Part shown: one piece after another, positions 43,083-52,392 of the stretch
Layout of the letters: every line of letters begins with the position of its first letter
Position numbering within the stretch: position 1 is the first letter of the stretch
NCBI RefSeq assembly: GCF_036227125.1
Contig: NZ_CP109435.1
Coordinates: forward strand, 4,340,001 to 4,404,000
Length of the DNA stretch: 64,000 bases
Source: Streptomyces sp. NBC_01485
Lineage (GTDB): Bacteria; Actinomycetota; Actinomycetes; Streptomycetales; Streptomycetaceae
Direction: 5' to 3'
Notes under the pieces: model-generated
What the model was told of the DNA's origin: nothing
Database searches by the model: none
Seen by the model: the letters and a program-made list of their open reading frames with translations, nothing else
Made by a program: the position numbers and the translations under genes

Positions 43083-43778
43083 CTAGTGGCCGCGGTTCAG
43101 CAGGAGGTGGGCTGCCGGGCGGCATGGCCTCCCGATATCGGTGCATCGCCTCTCGAAGTCTGGTGGAAGCCAGCCGCGTCCCAGCAGTCGGGGGTGGGCG
43201 GGGAAGGCTGTGACAGCGGCCAGGACGAACAGCAGGGACGCCCAGGGAGTGTGGAGCTGGACTGTCGTCTGCCGTCCGCTGTGGATGTTGCGGAAGCTGG
43301 CCTGGAAGACCTCGGGTGCAACGAGGTCGATCGTGTCCAGGCCGCCCCAGGCGAGGTCGAGTGGGCACTTCGGGTGTCCGAAGTAGACCTTGCGCGTGGT
43401 GACGGTGATTTCGCCGGACCCGTCCACCACCCAGCGCGGTTGCGCGTCGTTTGCGGCAGCACGGCGGCGGGCGGAGTTACCGAGGGCCGAGCCGGCCATG
43501 CTGCTGAGTACGAATGTGGGACTGCCGAACGCAACGACGCTTCGGTGCATGTAGCTGCCGTCGCCCAGGGCCCGCCAGGTCAATCGCGTTGCGGGGCCGA
43601 CGGCGAGTGCGCGTTCTCCGGGATCGAGCCGGGCGACGGTGGTGACCAGCGGACGCTGCTCCAGCCGTCCTTCGGCCAGGTCGGCGATGATGTCGCACGA
43701 GACCCATAGGTACTCGTCGAGCCATGACCATCCCGGCCGTTTCTCCATGCCGGAGGCAGGGGCGTAAGGGTTGTTCAC
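43083..43778 (-). CDS. Hypothetical protein
   Basis: 231 residues. The start is MNNPYAPASGMEKRPGWSWL. No signal peptide; one weak hydrophobic segment (WASLLFVLAAVTAFPAHPRL, about 182-200). Central beta-rich sequence (GDGSYMHRSVVAFGSPTFVL, GSGEITVTTRKVYFG). No family recognised. It converges on the HEAT gene with no clear terminator. Confidence 0.55.
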   Translation of the reverse strand: MNNPYAPASGMEKRPGWSWLDEYLWVSCDIIADLAEGRLEQRPLVTTVARLDPGERALAVGPATRLTWRALGDGSYMHRSVVAFGSPTFVLSSMAGSALGNSARRRAAANDAQPRWVVDGSGEITVTTRKVYFGHPKCPLDLAWGGLDTIDLVAPEVFQASFRNIHSGRQTTVQLHTPWASLLFVLAAVTAFPAHPRLLGRGWLPPDFERRCTDIGRPCRPAAHLLLNRGH

Positions 43779-43854
43779 TGTCTCTCCGTTCCCCAGTACT
43801 GATGCACCATCAACTTCGCTCGATCATGGCCACTTTACTGAGGTGCCTGTGCAC

Positions 43855-44154
43855 TCACGAGGGCGTTGGTTTGGCCGCACTGCTGGCAGGGTGCGTACTG
43901 TCGTAGCGTCCGTGGACGGCATCGACATACCGCTGGGCGGTATCGGGTCGCAGTCCGAAGACTGCCGCGATGTGCAGAGGGTCGCGGACCCCTACGGCTT
44001 CGACTTCGTCGAGGATCCGGTCCTGTCGCAGGAGGTCGAGGCTGGCCTCCTGGCCGCGCAGGACAGTTCTGAGCCATACCCGGCTGACCGGGCTGTCGTG
44101 ATGGGCGGTCTGCTGGGTGATCAGCAGATGGGGGTTGGTCAGGGCCCACGCGCC
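43855..44154 (-). pseudogene. Integrase/recombinase C-terminal remnant
   Basis: A single minus-strand frame from about 44154 to a TGA at 43855 reads TNPHLLITQQTAHHDSPVSR then LRGQEASLDLLRQDRILDEV and DPLHIAAVFGLRPDTAQRYV. This matches the C-terminal segment common to actinobacterial recombinase-like proteins (NPHLLVNQQTA, then DPLHLAAVFGI). The upstream catalytic portion is missing, so it is a remnant. The remainder of 43779-44227 shows nothing else. Confidence 0.6.
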
Positions 44155-44227
44155 ACCTCGCCCTCAAGTCGTACGCAAGGAAAGCGACCTCGCCGGGATT
44201 CCAGCGCTTCGCGATCACTGCCGCTCG

Positions 44228-44896
<669 letters not shown>

Positions 44897-45158
44897 TGCA
44901 TCTGATCCACCTGTCCGTTCCCGGCGAATGGGTGTGGAGGATCAGCCTGGTGCTTCCTTGCCCACCGGGTGCTCCGCGCCTCCGGGGAAGCTGGCGCGGT
45001 GGAAGGGGCCTCGGCGGTGGTGCGCAGGTTGCGTGCCTGTGGGCAAGCAGGACGAACCGCCGTTCGCGCCACAGCGGCACCCCGACGACCGAAGAAACCG
45101 TCACAGCCCGGCACCCTACGGCGGCCCGGTCCGACGCATCGACGCTTTTTTTCGAGGG
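44897..45158. other. Gap without a recognised gene
   Basis: Both strands are open in several frames, but none shows family similarity or good ribosome sites. The start of this gap (GCATCTGATCCACCTG) resembles the sequence around 9315-9335 (GTCTGATCCATCTGACC), possibly by chance. Confidence 0.4.
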
Positions 45159-45665
45159 CTACGCCCCTCGCTGCCCTCTGATCCACTCCTCCACAATCAC
45201 GAAGTCCGCGTCCGTGAGACCTCGGGCGGGATGGACGCGGTGGAGGAGTGCGGCGCCGGGGTGATGAACGGCCGTCCAGACGCGGTCGGCGTCGGTGATC
45301 TCGTCGTCGAGCCAGACGAAGGGGCGACCGGCGGCCCGGGCGACAAGTGGCCGTGTCTTCCAGTGCACGCCGCCGCCTCCCGGTCCCAGTCCCGGTTCCG
45401 CGTCCGCGCCCTCGTCCTCGTCCTCCGGCCACTGCACCACCGGCAGCGTGGGCAGGCCGAGTCGCGGTGTGAGGACGGTGTTCGCGTCGTCCAGCCAGGT
45501 CGTCGCCCACACCAACTCGCAGCCCAGACTGAGCAGTTGGGGGCCGAGGGACGGGTCCAGGCGGGACAGGAGCGGGTGTTCGGGCGACGGTTCTCCGTAC
45601 TCCGGGTGGGGAGCCGTGCCCCCGAACGGGATCAGCGTTCCGTCGACGTCGAGGTAGAGCAGCAT
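45159..45665 (-). CDS. HAD-like hydrolase
   Basis: 168 residues. HAD motif I is LYLDVDGTLI (Asp about 5 and 7). Next come WATTWLDDANTVL, a likely motif II/III region, and FVWLDDEITDAD, motif IV. It lacks a cap domain, like the Streptomyces secondary-metabolism-associated HAD phosphatase-like family. The start is ATG 45665, with an alternative GTG eight codons upstream. It is downstream of the HelD gene on the same strand. Confidence 0.8.
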   Translation of the reverse strand: MLLYLDVDGTLIPFGGTAPHPEYGEPSPEHPLLSRLDPSLGPQLLSLGCELVWATTWLDDANTVLTPRLGLPTLPVVQWPEDEDEGADAEPGLGPGGGGVHWKTRPLVARAAGRPFVWLDDEITDADRVWTAVHHPGAALLHRVHPARGLTDADFVIVEEWIRGQRGA

Positions 45666-45718
45666 CGCCGTCCAGGATGCCCCAGTCACTCCGGTTCGTG
45701 TTCCGGGCGCCCTCTGCC

Positions 45719-47794
45719 TCACCCCTCCCACGGCAACTCCCGTCCGTGTACCACCTCCAGGCGGGACACCGCTCGGGTCAGGACTACGTACAGCCGGTTC
45801 AGGCCGCGTTGTTCCGACTCTGCGATGGCTGCCGGTTCGACGGCGACGACGTGGTCGTACTCCAGGCCCTTGACGAGGGTCGCGGGGACGGTCGTCACGC
45901 GGGCGGCCGGGTCGTCCGGGCCGGAGGTCGGGATGCCGGCTGTGGTGAGGGCTGCGCGGACGCCGTCGAGTTGTGCGTCGGCGGCGATGACGCCGACCGA
46001 GCCCTCGTGGGTGAGTGCGTCGCGTACGGCGGCGACGACCGCGGCGTGCAGCATGGCGGCGTCTGTCCCTGTCCGCCGGAGGCGCAGTTCGCCGTCCCGG
46101 CGGAGGGAGTGGGCGCGGGGTACGTCGGCGTCGAGGCGGTCGAGGAGGCGGGACGCGAGGGTGAGGACGGCGGCCGGGACCCGGAAGCCCAGGGTCAGGG
46201 GGACGATCGTCGCATCCGGTTTGCCCAGGTGGGTCAGCTGGACCGGCCAGGAGGTCGCCGCCCAGGGGGTGGTGCCCTGGGCAAGGTCGCCGAGGACGGT
46301 GAGCGAGCCGAAGGGGACCCGGCGGGCGACGGCCCGGCACTCCATCGGGGAGAGGTCCTGGGCCTCGTCGACGACGACATGACCGTAGCTCTGGGGATGG
46401 TCGAGGAGGCCGGCGATCTCGTCGAGGAGGACGAGGTCGGCGGCCGACCAGCGCGCCGACCTGGGTGAGCGGGGCGGGCGCGGCCAGTGCAGGGCCTGTT
46501 GTTCGTCGGGGTCGAGGAGGCCGTCCGCCGCCTGTGCCAACTCGGCCGGGTCCGTCAGGAGTTGGGACAGCACCTCCTCCGGGCGGGCCTTCGGCCACAC
46601 GGCTTCGACGCAGGCGCTGACCGCCCGCGCCCGTTCGACCCGGCGGGTCCAGGAGGCCGGGCGGGTCCCGCTCCGGCGTTCGGCCCGCTCCTGGATCCGG
46701 CGGACGATCCGGCTGCGCACCCGCTCCCGCCCGGTCTCGTACGGCAGTTCGTCGGCGAGGACCCCGGCGACGATCGCCGTCAGTTCGCGGCCCGCGAGCC
46801 GCCAGCGGTAGGAGCCGTCCGGGAGGGAGAGGTCCTCGGCGCGGTCGGCCGTCACCCGGCCGTACACCGCGCGGCGCAGCACCTCGGCCATCCGGGCGTC
46901 GTGTTTGACGGCGGCGGCCCGGTCGGGGTCCACCCCGGTGACCGGGTGGCGGGCGATCTCGTCGTGGAGCGTCGACTGCCGTACGCCGGTCTCGCCGAGG
47001 GAGGGCAGGACTTCCGCGATGTAGGTGAGGAAGGCGCGGTTGGGGCCGAGGATCAGCAGGCCGCCGCGCTGGATGCGGCGCGGGTGGGTGTAGAGGAGGT
47101 AGGCGGCCCGGTGCAGGCCCACGGCGGTCTTGCCGGTACCGGGGGCGCCCTGCACGCACACCGACTCGGCGAGGTCTCCTCGTACGAGGTCGTCCTGCTC
47201 GGGCTGGATGGTCGCGGCGATGTCCCGCATGGGGCCGACGCGGGGGCGTTCGATCTCCCGGGCGACGATGCCAGCCGGCCGCCCGGACCCGCCGCCGTCC
47301 CGGACGTCGAACTCCTCGCCTGTGTCGAGGTGTTCGTCCTCCAGGCCCGTGAGGTCGGCGGAGTCGCCCCGGCTGGCGGGGGCCCAGCCGAAGCGTCGCC
47401 GGACGGCCACGCCCTGCGGGTCGCGGGCGCTCGCCTGGTAGAAGGCGCGGGAGACGGGGGCCCGCCAGTCGACGACGAGGGGCGGGGCGGCCGGGTGTTC
47501 GCTGATGCGGAGGCGGCCGATGTGGTGGGCGAGATCCGCGTGATCGCCGCCCGTGCCGTGGGCGAAGTCCAGCCGGCCGAAGAACAGCGGGCCCTCGGGC
47601 AGCTCGTGCAGGGCCTTGGCGTGGCTGCGCAGCCGGTAGCCGAGGACTTCCGCGTCGGCGCCGGACGCGGAGACGTCCTCACCGGTGACCACCTGGAGGT
47701 CGGCGCCCTCGACCATCGCGGCGAGGGCGGCACGGCAGGTGTCGTGGTGGGCGCGTTCCCGGTGGAGGGCGGTGTCGAGGTCGGGTGCCGTCAT
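45719..47794 (-). CDS. HelD-like UvrD/Rep-family helicase
   Basis: 691 residues. Walker A QGAPGTGKTAVGLHRAAYLL (about 226-240), the VVVDEAQDLSPMECR Walker B/motif II, and C-terminal motif NRLYVVLTRAVSRLEVVHGR. The long N-terminal arm without helicase motifs is typical of HelD proteins, which remove stalled or inhibitor-bound RNA polymerase; actinobacterial HelR gives rifamycin resistance. Whether this is HelR cannot be settled. A TetR gene lies upstream on the same strand. Confidence 0.88.
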   Translation of the reverse strand: MTAPDLDTALHRERAHHDTCRAALAAMVEGADLQVVTGEDVSASGADAEVLGYRLRSHAKALHELPEGPLFFGRLDFAHGTGGDHADLAHHIGRLRISEHPAAPPLVVDWRAPVSRAFYQASARDPQGVAVRRRFGWAPASRGDSADLTGLEDEHLDTGEEFDVRDGGGSGRPAGIVAREIERPRVGPMRDIAATIQPEQDDLVRGDLAESVCVQGAPGTGKTAVGLHRAAYLLYTHPRRIQRGGLLILGPNRAFLTYIAEVLPSLGETGVRQSTLHDEIARHPVTGVDPDRAAAVKHDARMAEVLRRAVYGRVTADRAEDLSLPDGSYRWRLAGRELTAIVAGVLADELPYETGRERVRSRIVRRIQERAERRSGTRPASWTRRVERARAVSACVEAVWPKARPEEVLSQLLTDPAELAQAADGLLDPDEQQALHWPRPPRSPRSARWSAADLVLLDEIAGLLDHPQSYGHVVVDEAQDLSPMECRAVARRVPFGSLTVLGDLAQGTTPWAATSWPVQLTHLGKPDATIVPLTLGFRVPAAVLTLASRLLDRLDADVPRAHSLRRDGELRLRRTGTDAAMLHAAVVAAVRDALTHEGSVGVIAADAQLDGVRAALTTAGIPTSGPDDPAARVTTVPATLVKGLEYDHVVAVEPAAIAESEQRGLNRLYVVLTRAVSRLEVVHGRELPWEG

Positions 47795-47815
47795 ACGACA
47801 AGGGTAACGAATAAC

Positions 47816-47828
47816 GTAACCGAGTTAC
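47816..47828. promoter_or_regulatory. Putative TetR operator
   Basis: GTAAC (47816-47820) and GTTAC (47824-47828) form an inverted repeat with a CGA centre; another GTAACG lies at 47804-47809. The pattern GTAAC-N3-GTTAC is common for TetR-family operators. It sits between the TetR gene end and the HelD start. Confidence 0.6.
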
Positions 47829-47871
47829 ATCTTTTACCGAGTATCAGCAGCGCCGATCGGACGGTCCGGAG

Positions 47872-48549
47872 TCAGGTCAGTCCCGGCAGACCCGCCCCCA
47901 GCACCGCGAACGCCCGCTCCGCCGCCGCGACCGCCTCGCCCCGGACGTCCTCCAGCCGCTCCCCCGCCGCGATCCGCCGCCAGTTCTCCTCGGCGAGGAT
48001 CCGCCGGACGGCGATGATCTGGCCGGCCGCCAACCGGGCGTCGAGAGCACTGGGCAGCCCCTCCCCACGTCCCTCCCCGCGCGCGTCCCCGCCGACATCT
48101 CCGAGAACGCCGGCGACGGCGTCCGCGAGGGCGGACTCCGAGCGCTCCAGGTAGCCGTAGAGGCGGGCGACCAGGGAGGGGGTGCCGTAGAGGAGGTCGT
48201 AGAAGGCGCGGACGTTCGGGTGGTCGTTGAGGCCGGTGACGGGGTCGTCGGCGGCGAGTCCGTCGAGGAAGTGCCGGCGCAGGGCGGGGAGCGGGGCCAC
48301 CCCCTCGGCGCGCGCCGCGACGACGATCCGCGCCGCCTCCTGCTCGTGATCGGCGATCCGGTGCAGGACCAGGTCCTCCTTGGTCGGGAAGTACCGGAAG
48401 AGGGTCGGCTTGGAGATCTCGGCCGCGGCGGCGACCTCGGCGACGGACACCGCGTCGAAGCCGCGCTCCATGAAGAGCCGGACGGCGATGTCCGACACGG
48501 CCTGGTACATCCGCTGCCTCTTGCGCTCACGCAGCCCGGTCTCGCTCAT
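47872..48549 (-). CDS. TetR family transcriptional regulator
   Basis: 225 residues. The N-terminal HTH (about 15-60: IAVRLFMERGFDAVSVAEVA, then SKPTLFRYFPTKEDLVL) is clear. The C-terminal ligand domain is helical with a Gly-rich insertion (GGDARGEGRGEG). It is 77 nt upstream of the HelD gene, whose leader has an inverted repeat, so it probably represses that gene. Confidence 0.9.
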   Translation of the reverse strand: MSETGLRERKRQRMYQAVSDIAVRLFMERGFDAVSVAEVAAAAEISKPTLFRYFPTKEDLVLHRIADHEQEAARIVVAARAEGVAPLPALRRHFLDGLAADDPVTGLNDHPNVRAFYDLLYGTPSLVARLYGYLERSESALADAVAGVLGDVGGDARGEGRGEGLPSALDARLAAGQIIAVRRILAEENWRRIAAGERLEDVRGEAVAAAERAFAVLGAGLPGLT

Positions 48550-48631
48550 GGGGCGAGCCTACGGCGACGGGTCGCCGGAGCGGGTCCGCTCCCCCCTCCC
48601 CAGAGCGCCCCATCCACCCTCGCCCGCCCCC

Positions 48632-50824
48632 CTACCCCAGCGCCCGCGCCAGATAAGGGTTCGCCGTTCTCGACACCGGCAGGCCCAGGCAGGCCGTGGC
48701 CGCCGCGAGGGTGCCGGCGTAGGAGTCGACGGCTCGGCGGACGTTGGGGGCGTCCAGGCTCGCCCGGGTCGCCAGGCGGTCGAGGTCGATGTACGCGGAG
48801 CGGACGATCTCGATCCAGCGGTAGACGGACCAGTCCTTGCCCCAGTCCTTCGTGTACCGCTTCGGCAGCTTCTCCTCCCAGCGCCGGAACATCCGGGTCC
48901 GGATCTCCGGCCGGGTCGGTGTCAGGTGCATGTGCCGGACGAGGTCGTAGAGCGGGTCGCCGACGAGGGCCATCTCCCAGTCGATGATGGTCAGGGCCAG
49001 ATCGTCGGTGCGGCGCACCAGGTTCCACGGGTTGAGGTCGCCGTGCAGCAGGGCCGGCGCCCGGCGGCTCACCCGGTGCCGGGACAGGATCTCCCGCAGC
49101 CGCCGCTCGTCGGGCAGCCCCAGTGTGCGGGCCAGTTGGAGGGACTCCTTCGGCAGGTTGCGCACCAGGCCTACGAGTTGCTCCTTCAGCCACTCGTTGA
49201 AGTCGATGCCCCCGGCCTGCGGGTCGATCAACGCATGGTCCACGCCCGTCAGTTCGCACAGTTGGTGGACGAGCGCGTCCGCCTCGTGCGGGAGCAGACC
49301 GTTCACCGGATGGCCGGGCGGCTGGTCGATGCGGGTGCCGACGTACGTGTGGATGCTGAAGGCGTCGTCCGGATAACTCTCGCCCAGCGCCAGGACCTGC
49401 GGCGCCGCCACCCGCACGCCCGACTCCTGGATCGCGCGCAGGACGACGTGCTCACTCAGGTAGACGGGCTCCCTGCGCAGGACGTTGGCCAGCTTGCGGC
49501 GTACGACGACGGGGGTGCCGACGCCCGGGACCTGGACCACCGAGTTGAGGTGGCCGGTCCCCTTGAACACCCGGTGCGCGGGGGCGGCGCCCTCGGCGAG
49601 GAGGGCGTCGCGCACCGCGGAGGCGGGGAAGGCGGGCTGCTCGGGGAAGCGCGGGTCGGGACGCCAGTCGCAGGCCTTCGCGATCCAGTGGCGGCCGCTG
49701 ACGTCCCCGTCGCCCCGCGACGCCAGCCAACGGAACAGCGCGCGCTCGATCTCGTCCTCCGCCGGAACGTTTCTCAGCCGCAGCGGCTCCGACGCCGTCT
49801 CCAGCGCCCTGCTCACCTCCGAGGTGGCCTCGTCCAGGCTCCGCTGGGTGAAGGACCCCTGCAAGGACCGCGCGGCCCGCATGACGTCCGGGTACACCGA
49901 CTGGGCGCGCTCGAAGTCGAGGTAGTGCCGCAGGTCCCTGGCCAGCCCCTTGACCGCGCCGGGCTGAAGGGCGCGCATGGCGTCGGCCCACGCGTCGATC
50001 ACCTCCGACCACTGGTCCCGCGGGTAGCGCATGCGCACCAGATGGGTGGCGAGGTCGTGCAGGGGATCGCCGTAGGTGGCCAGTTCCCAGTCCACGCAGA
50101 CGAGGGGCGGGGCCGCGTCGTAGGACACGATCAGGTTGTCCCGGTGCAGGTCCGCGTGAAGCAGGCTGTACGGCCGCCGGGCCATCGACGGCACCCGCTC
50201 GGACAGCCGGACCATGGCGTCGTCGGAGATGCCCAGCGCCTTGAACAGGCCGCCGAACTCAGCCCAGTTGGGCGTCCGGATCTGTTCGTCGGCGAGCCGG
50301 ACCAGGGTCTTGAGGAAGGCCTGGCTGTCGCTGTGGTTGGCGGGCCAGCAGGTCGGCAGGGCCGGCAGCACCGCCCGCCGCACCTGCGTCATCCGGGCCA
50401 GCAGCTCGACCAGCGCCTCCATGAGCAGCGTGTCGACGAGCTTGCCGTTTCCGCAGACGGTGGAGAGCGGGACGCCTTCCACATAGCTGTGGATGGAGTA
50501 CTCCGCGCGCTTGACCAGACACTCGGGGGCCGGGGACAGCCCGCTCCGCACGGCGCGCAGGATCGCCGCCTCGTCCTGCCAGGTTCTGATCACCACCGGC
50601 AGCGCGTCGGCGCGCCGGATGCGCACCGTCACCGGCGTGCCGGCCTCGCGCCCCAGCAGCCGCGCCACCTCCGGGGTCAACGGCAGCACATGGTTGCGGT
50701 TGTGGTGACCGCTGGACTCCTTGGTCGCCTCCGCGGCCCGGACGAAGGCCGCCAGGGCGCTGGACGCGGCCTCGGCGGCTCGTTCCCCCACGAGACGTCG
50801 GGGAACAAGGGGGTCGACGACCAC
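48632..50824 (-). CDS. Tandem aminoglycoside-phosphotransferase-fold protein
   Basis: 730 residues with two complete kinase-like (APH/CHK) domains. Domain 1 (about 60-330) has LLHADLHRDNLIV and VCVDWELATYGDPL; domain 2 (about 400-700) has LLHGDLNPWNLVR and TIIDWEMALVGDPLYDL. Each pair is the Brenner/HxDxxxxN catalytic loop and the metal-binding DWE. Small-molecule phosphorylation is expected; the substrate is unknown. The start is GTG 50824. It precedes the GntR/HAD cluster. Confidence 0.85.
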   Translation of the reverse strand: MVVDPLVPRRLVGERAAEAASSALAAFVRAAEATKESSGHHNRNHVLPLTPEVARLLGREAGTPVTVRIRRADALPVVIRTWQDEAAILRAVRSGLSPAPECLVKRAEYSIHSYVEGVPLSTVCGNGKLVDTLLMEALVELLARMTQVRRAVLPALPTCWPANHSDSQAFLKTLVRLADEQIRTPNWAEFGGLFKALGISDDAMVRLSERVPSMARRPYSLLHADLHRDNLIVSYDAAPPLVCVDWELATYGDPLHDLATHLVRMRYPRDQWSEVIDAWADAMRALQPGAVKGLARDLRHYLDFERAQSVYPDVMRAARSLQGSFTQRSLDEATSEVSRALETASEPLRLRNVPAEDEIERALFRWLASRGDGDVSGRHWIAKACDWRPDPRFPEQPAFPASAVRDALLAEGAAPAHRVFKGTGHLNSVVQVPGVGTPVVVRRKLANVLRREPVYLSEHVVLRAIQESGVRVAAPQVLALGESYPDDAFSIHTYVGTRIDQPPGHPVNGLLPHEADALVHQLCELTGVDHALIDPQAGGIDFNEWLKEQLVGLVRNLPKESLQLARTLGLPDERRLREILSRHRVSRRAPALLHGDLNPWNLVRRTDDLALTIIDWEMALVGDPLYDLVRHMHLTPTRPEIRTRMFRRWEEKLPKRYTKDWGKDWSVYRWIEIVRSAYIDLDRLATRASLDAPNVRRAVDSYAGTLAAATACLGLPVSRTANPYLARALG

Positions 50825-51029
50825 TGGCCGCTCCGGATACTCGCACTGACGGGTGGGGCAGACGGAAAATCCGCCGCACGACCGGAGCGAGGATCAGGTG
50901 AGCACAACGGGTGGTCTGCCACTCTGCCGCGTCAGGCCGTCGAGACGGTTGTTTTTCGCCGTCTCATACGTATGGACGGGAGCGGTTGCTCGCGCGATTT
51001 GGGGAATGCTAGCGCAACGGATGACCACT

Positions 51030-51103
51030 ATTCGGCCAGACGCTCATCCGGCCGGACGCCCATTCGGCCAGACGCTCATGCAGCGAGACGCTCATTCGGC
51101 CAG
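51030..51103. repeat. 16-bp tandem repeats at the GntR gene 3' end
   Basis: Units ATTCGGCCAGACGCTC start at 51030, 51046, 51062, 51078 and (partial) 51094, so the period is exactly 16 bp. The last unit overlaps the final codons and stop of the GntR gene. The array therefore grew from that gene's terminal sequence. Confidence 0.9.
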
Positions 51104-51985
51104 CCGATGCCAGACCGAGTCGAACCACGACTGCCAGGTGTCGATGAAGACGGAGCCCGGCGAGTCCGGGTCCACGTCCTTCACATGGTGGGTGAGCGTG
51201 GCGCCGAGGCCCAGCACGTCGTAGGCGATGATGACCTCGCCGGATTCCAGTTCGATGGGGCGCTCGATCACCTCGTAGGGACCGAGCAGCGCCTCCGTTC
51301 CGTTGAAGACGTACAGCTTGAAGGTGGGTGTCAGGGGCGCGCGCCGGATCTGGACGTCGACGGACGGCACGAGTTCCTCGACCGCCAGGCCCTTGAGCAC
51401 CTCGAGCAGCGACTTGGTGTGGCGGGTGGTGATGTCGTGCAGCCGGTCGCGCAGCCGCTGGTCGTCCTTGTCGTCCTTGACCCTCGGGTAGGGCAGGTCC
51501 AGGTCGGGCGAGGGCAGGAGCATCCGCAGGCCGATGTGCCGGGGAGCGATGTCACCGCGGCGGATCCGCTCGGCCTGGAGCCGGATGTGGGCGTCCAGGG
51601 ACTCGGAGGTCAGCGTGTAGACGTCCAGCGTGACCTCCGGCTGTTCGAAGGCCTCGCTGAGCAGCGGCCCGAGCGTCGACTGCTGACGCTGACGGGTGGC
51701 CTTCGGCGTGTACGACCGGATGCGCTGCGTCTTGACCACCGTGTCGACGACGACCCGGGACCCGCTGCCCTGACGGGACTCGATCCAGCCCTCGCTGGCC
51801 AGTTCCCGCAGCACGCGCTGGACGGTGTCCCGGGAGACCCCGAACTCCCCGGCGAGGTCCCGCTGCGGCGGCAGGAACGAGCCCAGCGGATACGTCCCGT
51901 CGGCCATCCGGGCGCGCAGCGCGTCGGCGACCCGGTGGAACTCCCGGCCGCCTCCGTCACCGCTGCCGCTCTGTTGCGCTCCCAC
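51092..51985 (-). CDS. GntR family regulator 1
   Basis: 297 residues from GTG 51985 (an upstream TTG at 52018 is an alternative). The N-terminal GntR winged HTH (about 13-80: LPPQRDLAGEFGVSRDTVQRVL, written here in two parts: LPPQRDLAGEFGVSRD and TVQRVLRELASEGWIES). The C-terminal effector-like domain (LLPSPDLDLPYPRV, APLTPTFKLYVFNGTEALLG, TWQSWFDSVW) is not a standard UTRA or FCD domain but is shared with the two GntR proteins downstream. It is divergent from a mini membrane protein. Confidence 0.85.
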   Translation of the reverse strand: MGAQQSGSGDGGGREFHRVADALRARMADGTYPLGSFLPPQRDLAGEFGVSRDTVQRVLRELASEGWIESRQGSGSRVVVDTVVKTQRIRSYTPKATRQRQQSTLGPLLSEAFEQPEVTLDVYTLTSESLDAHIRLQAERIRRGDIAPRHIGLRMLLPSPDLDLPYPRVKDDKDDQRLRDRLHDITTRHTKSLLEVLKGLAVEELVPSVDVQIRRAPLTPTFKLYVFNGTEALLGPYEVIERPIELESGEVIIAYDVLGLGATLTHHVKDVDPDSPGSVFIDTWQSWFDSVWHRLAE

Positions 51986-52079
51986 AGGGCGACCGTACCG
52001 CCATCCGTCCACGGGCAAACCACTGTCGGTCAGATCTCGGACAACTACCCCGGATTAAGGATCAACCAGTCCGGGGAAA

Positions 52080-52185
52080 TCCACTTCAAGTCAACCAGTC
52101 CAATTGGACCGACAGTTGAAAGCTTGGCAGAAATTCACAGAGGCTCGCAGTGATTCACAGAGGTCGCAGTGATTCGCAGCGAACG
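52080..52185. promoter_or_regulatory. Operator-like sites between GntR 1 and mini membrane gene
   Basis: GTCCAATTGGAC at 52098-52109 is a perfect 12-bp palindrome flanked by CAACC and GTTG. Upstream, CAACCAGTCC occurs at 52068-52077 and again at 52093-52102. A duplicated GCAGTGATTC lies about 52148-52176. The sites fit autoregulation by GntR 1. Confidence 0.6.
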
Positions 52186-52203
52186 GCATGGAGGGGGAAG
52201 GCC

Positions 52204-52392
52204 GTGCTCCTGTTATCGGCCCTCTTGGAACTCGGCGCGTACTGCGCGGGCTTGACGGTGCAGGCGAAGTTGGGCGCGCTGGGCGTGATGCTCATGATCA
52301 CGGTGGCGGTGGGCGTCCGGGCCCGGCACAAACTGCTCACCGCGGTGGCGGGCTTCGCGCTCGTGGTGCTGATGCTCAGGCCCGGCGCCTGA
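52204..52392 (+). CDS. Mini membrane protein (GntR 1 partner)
   Basis: 62 residues: start GTG 52204 with GGAGGGGGAAGG just upstream. Two hydrophobic helices are predicted (LLLSALLELGAYCAGLTVQA; ALGVMLMITVAVGVRA and LLTAVAGFALVVLML), ending RPGA. It is divergent from GntR 1 and overlaps the HAD gene end-to-end by 17 nt. A similar small gene accompanies GntR 3. Function unknown. Confidence 0.72.
   Translation: MLLLSALLELGAYCAGLTVQAKLGALGVMLMITVAVGVRARHKLLTAVAGFALVVLMLRPGA

Noticed and set aside
51030-51103. Tandem repeats as a CRISPR array
   Set aside because: Units are contiguous 16-mers without spacers and no cas genes are near.
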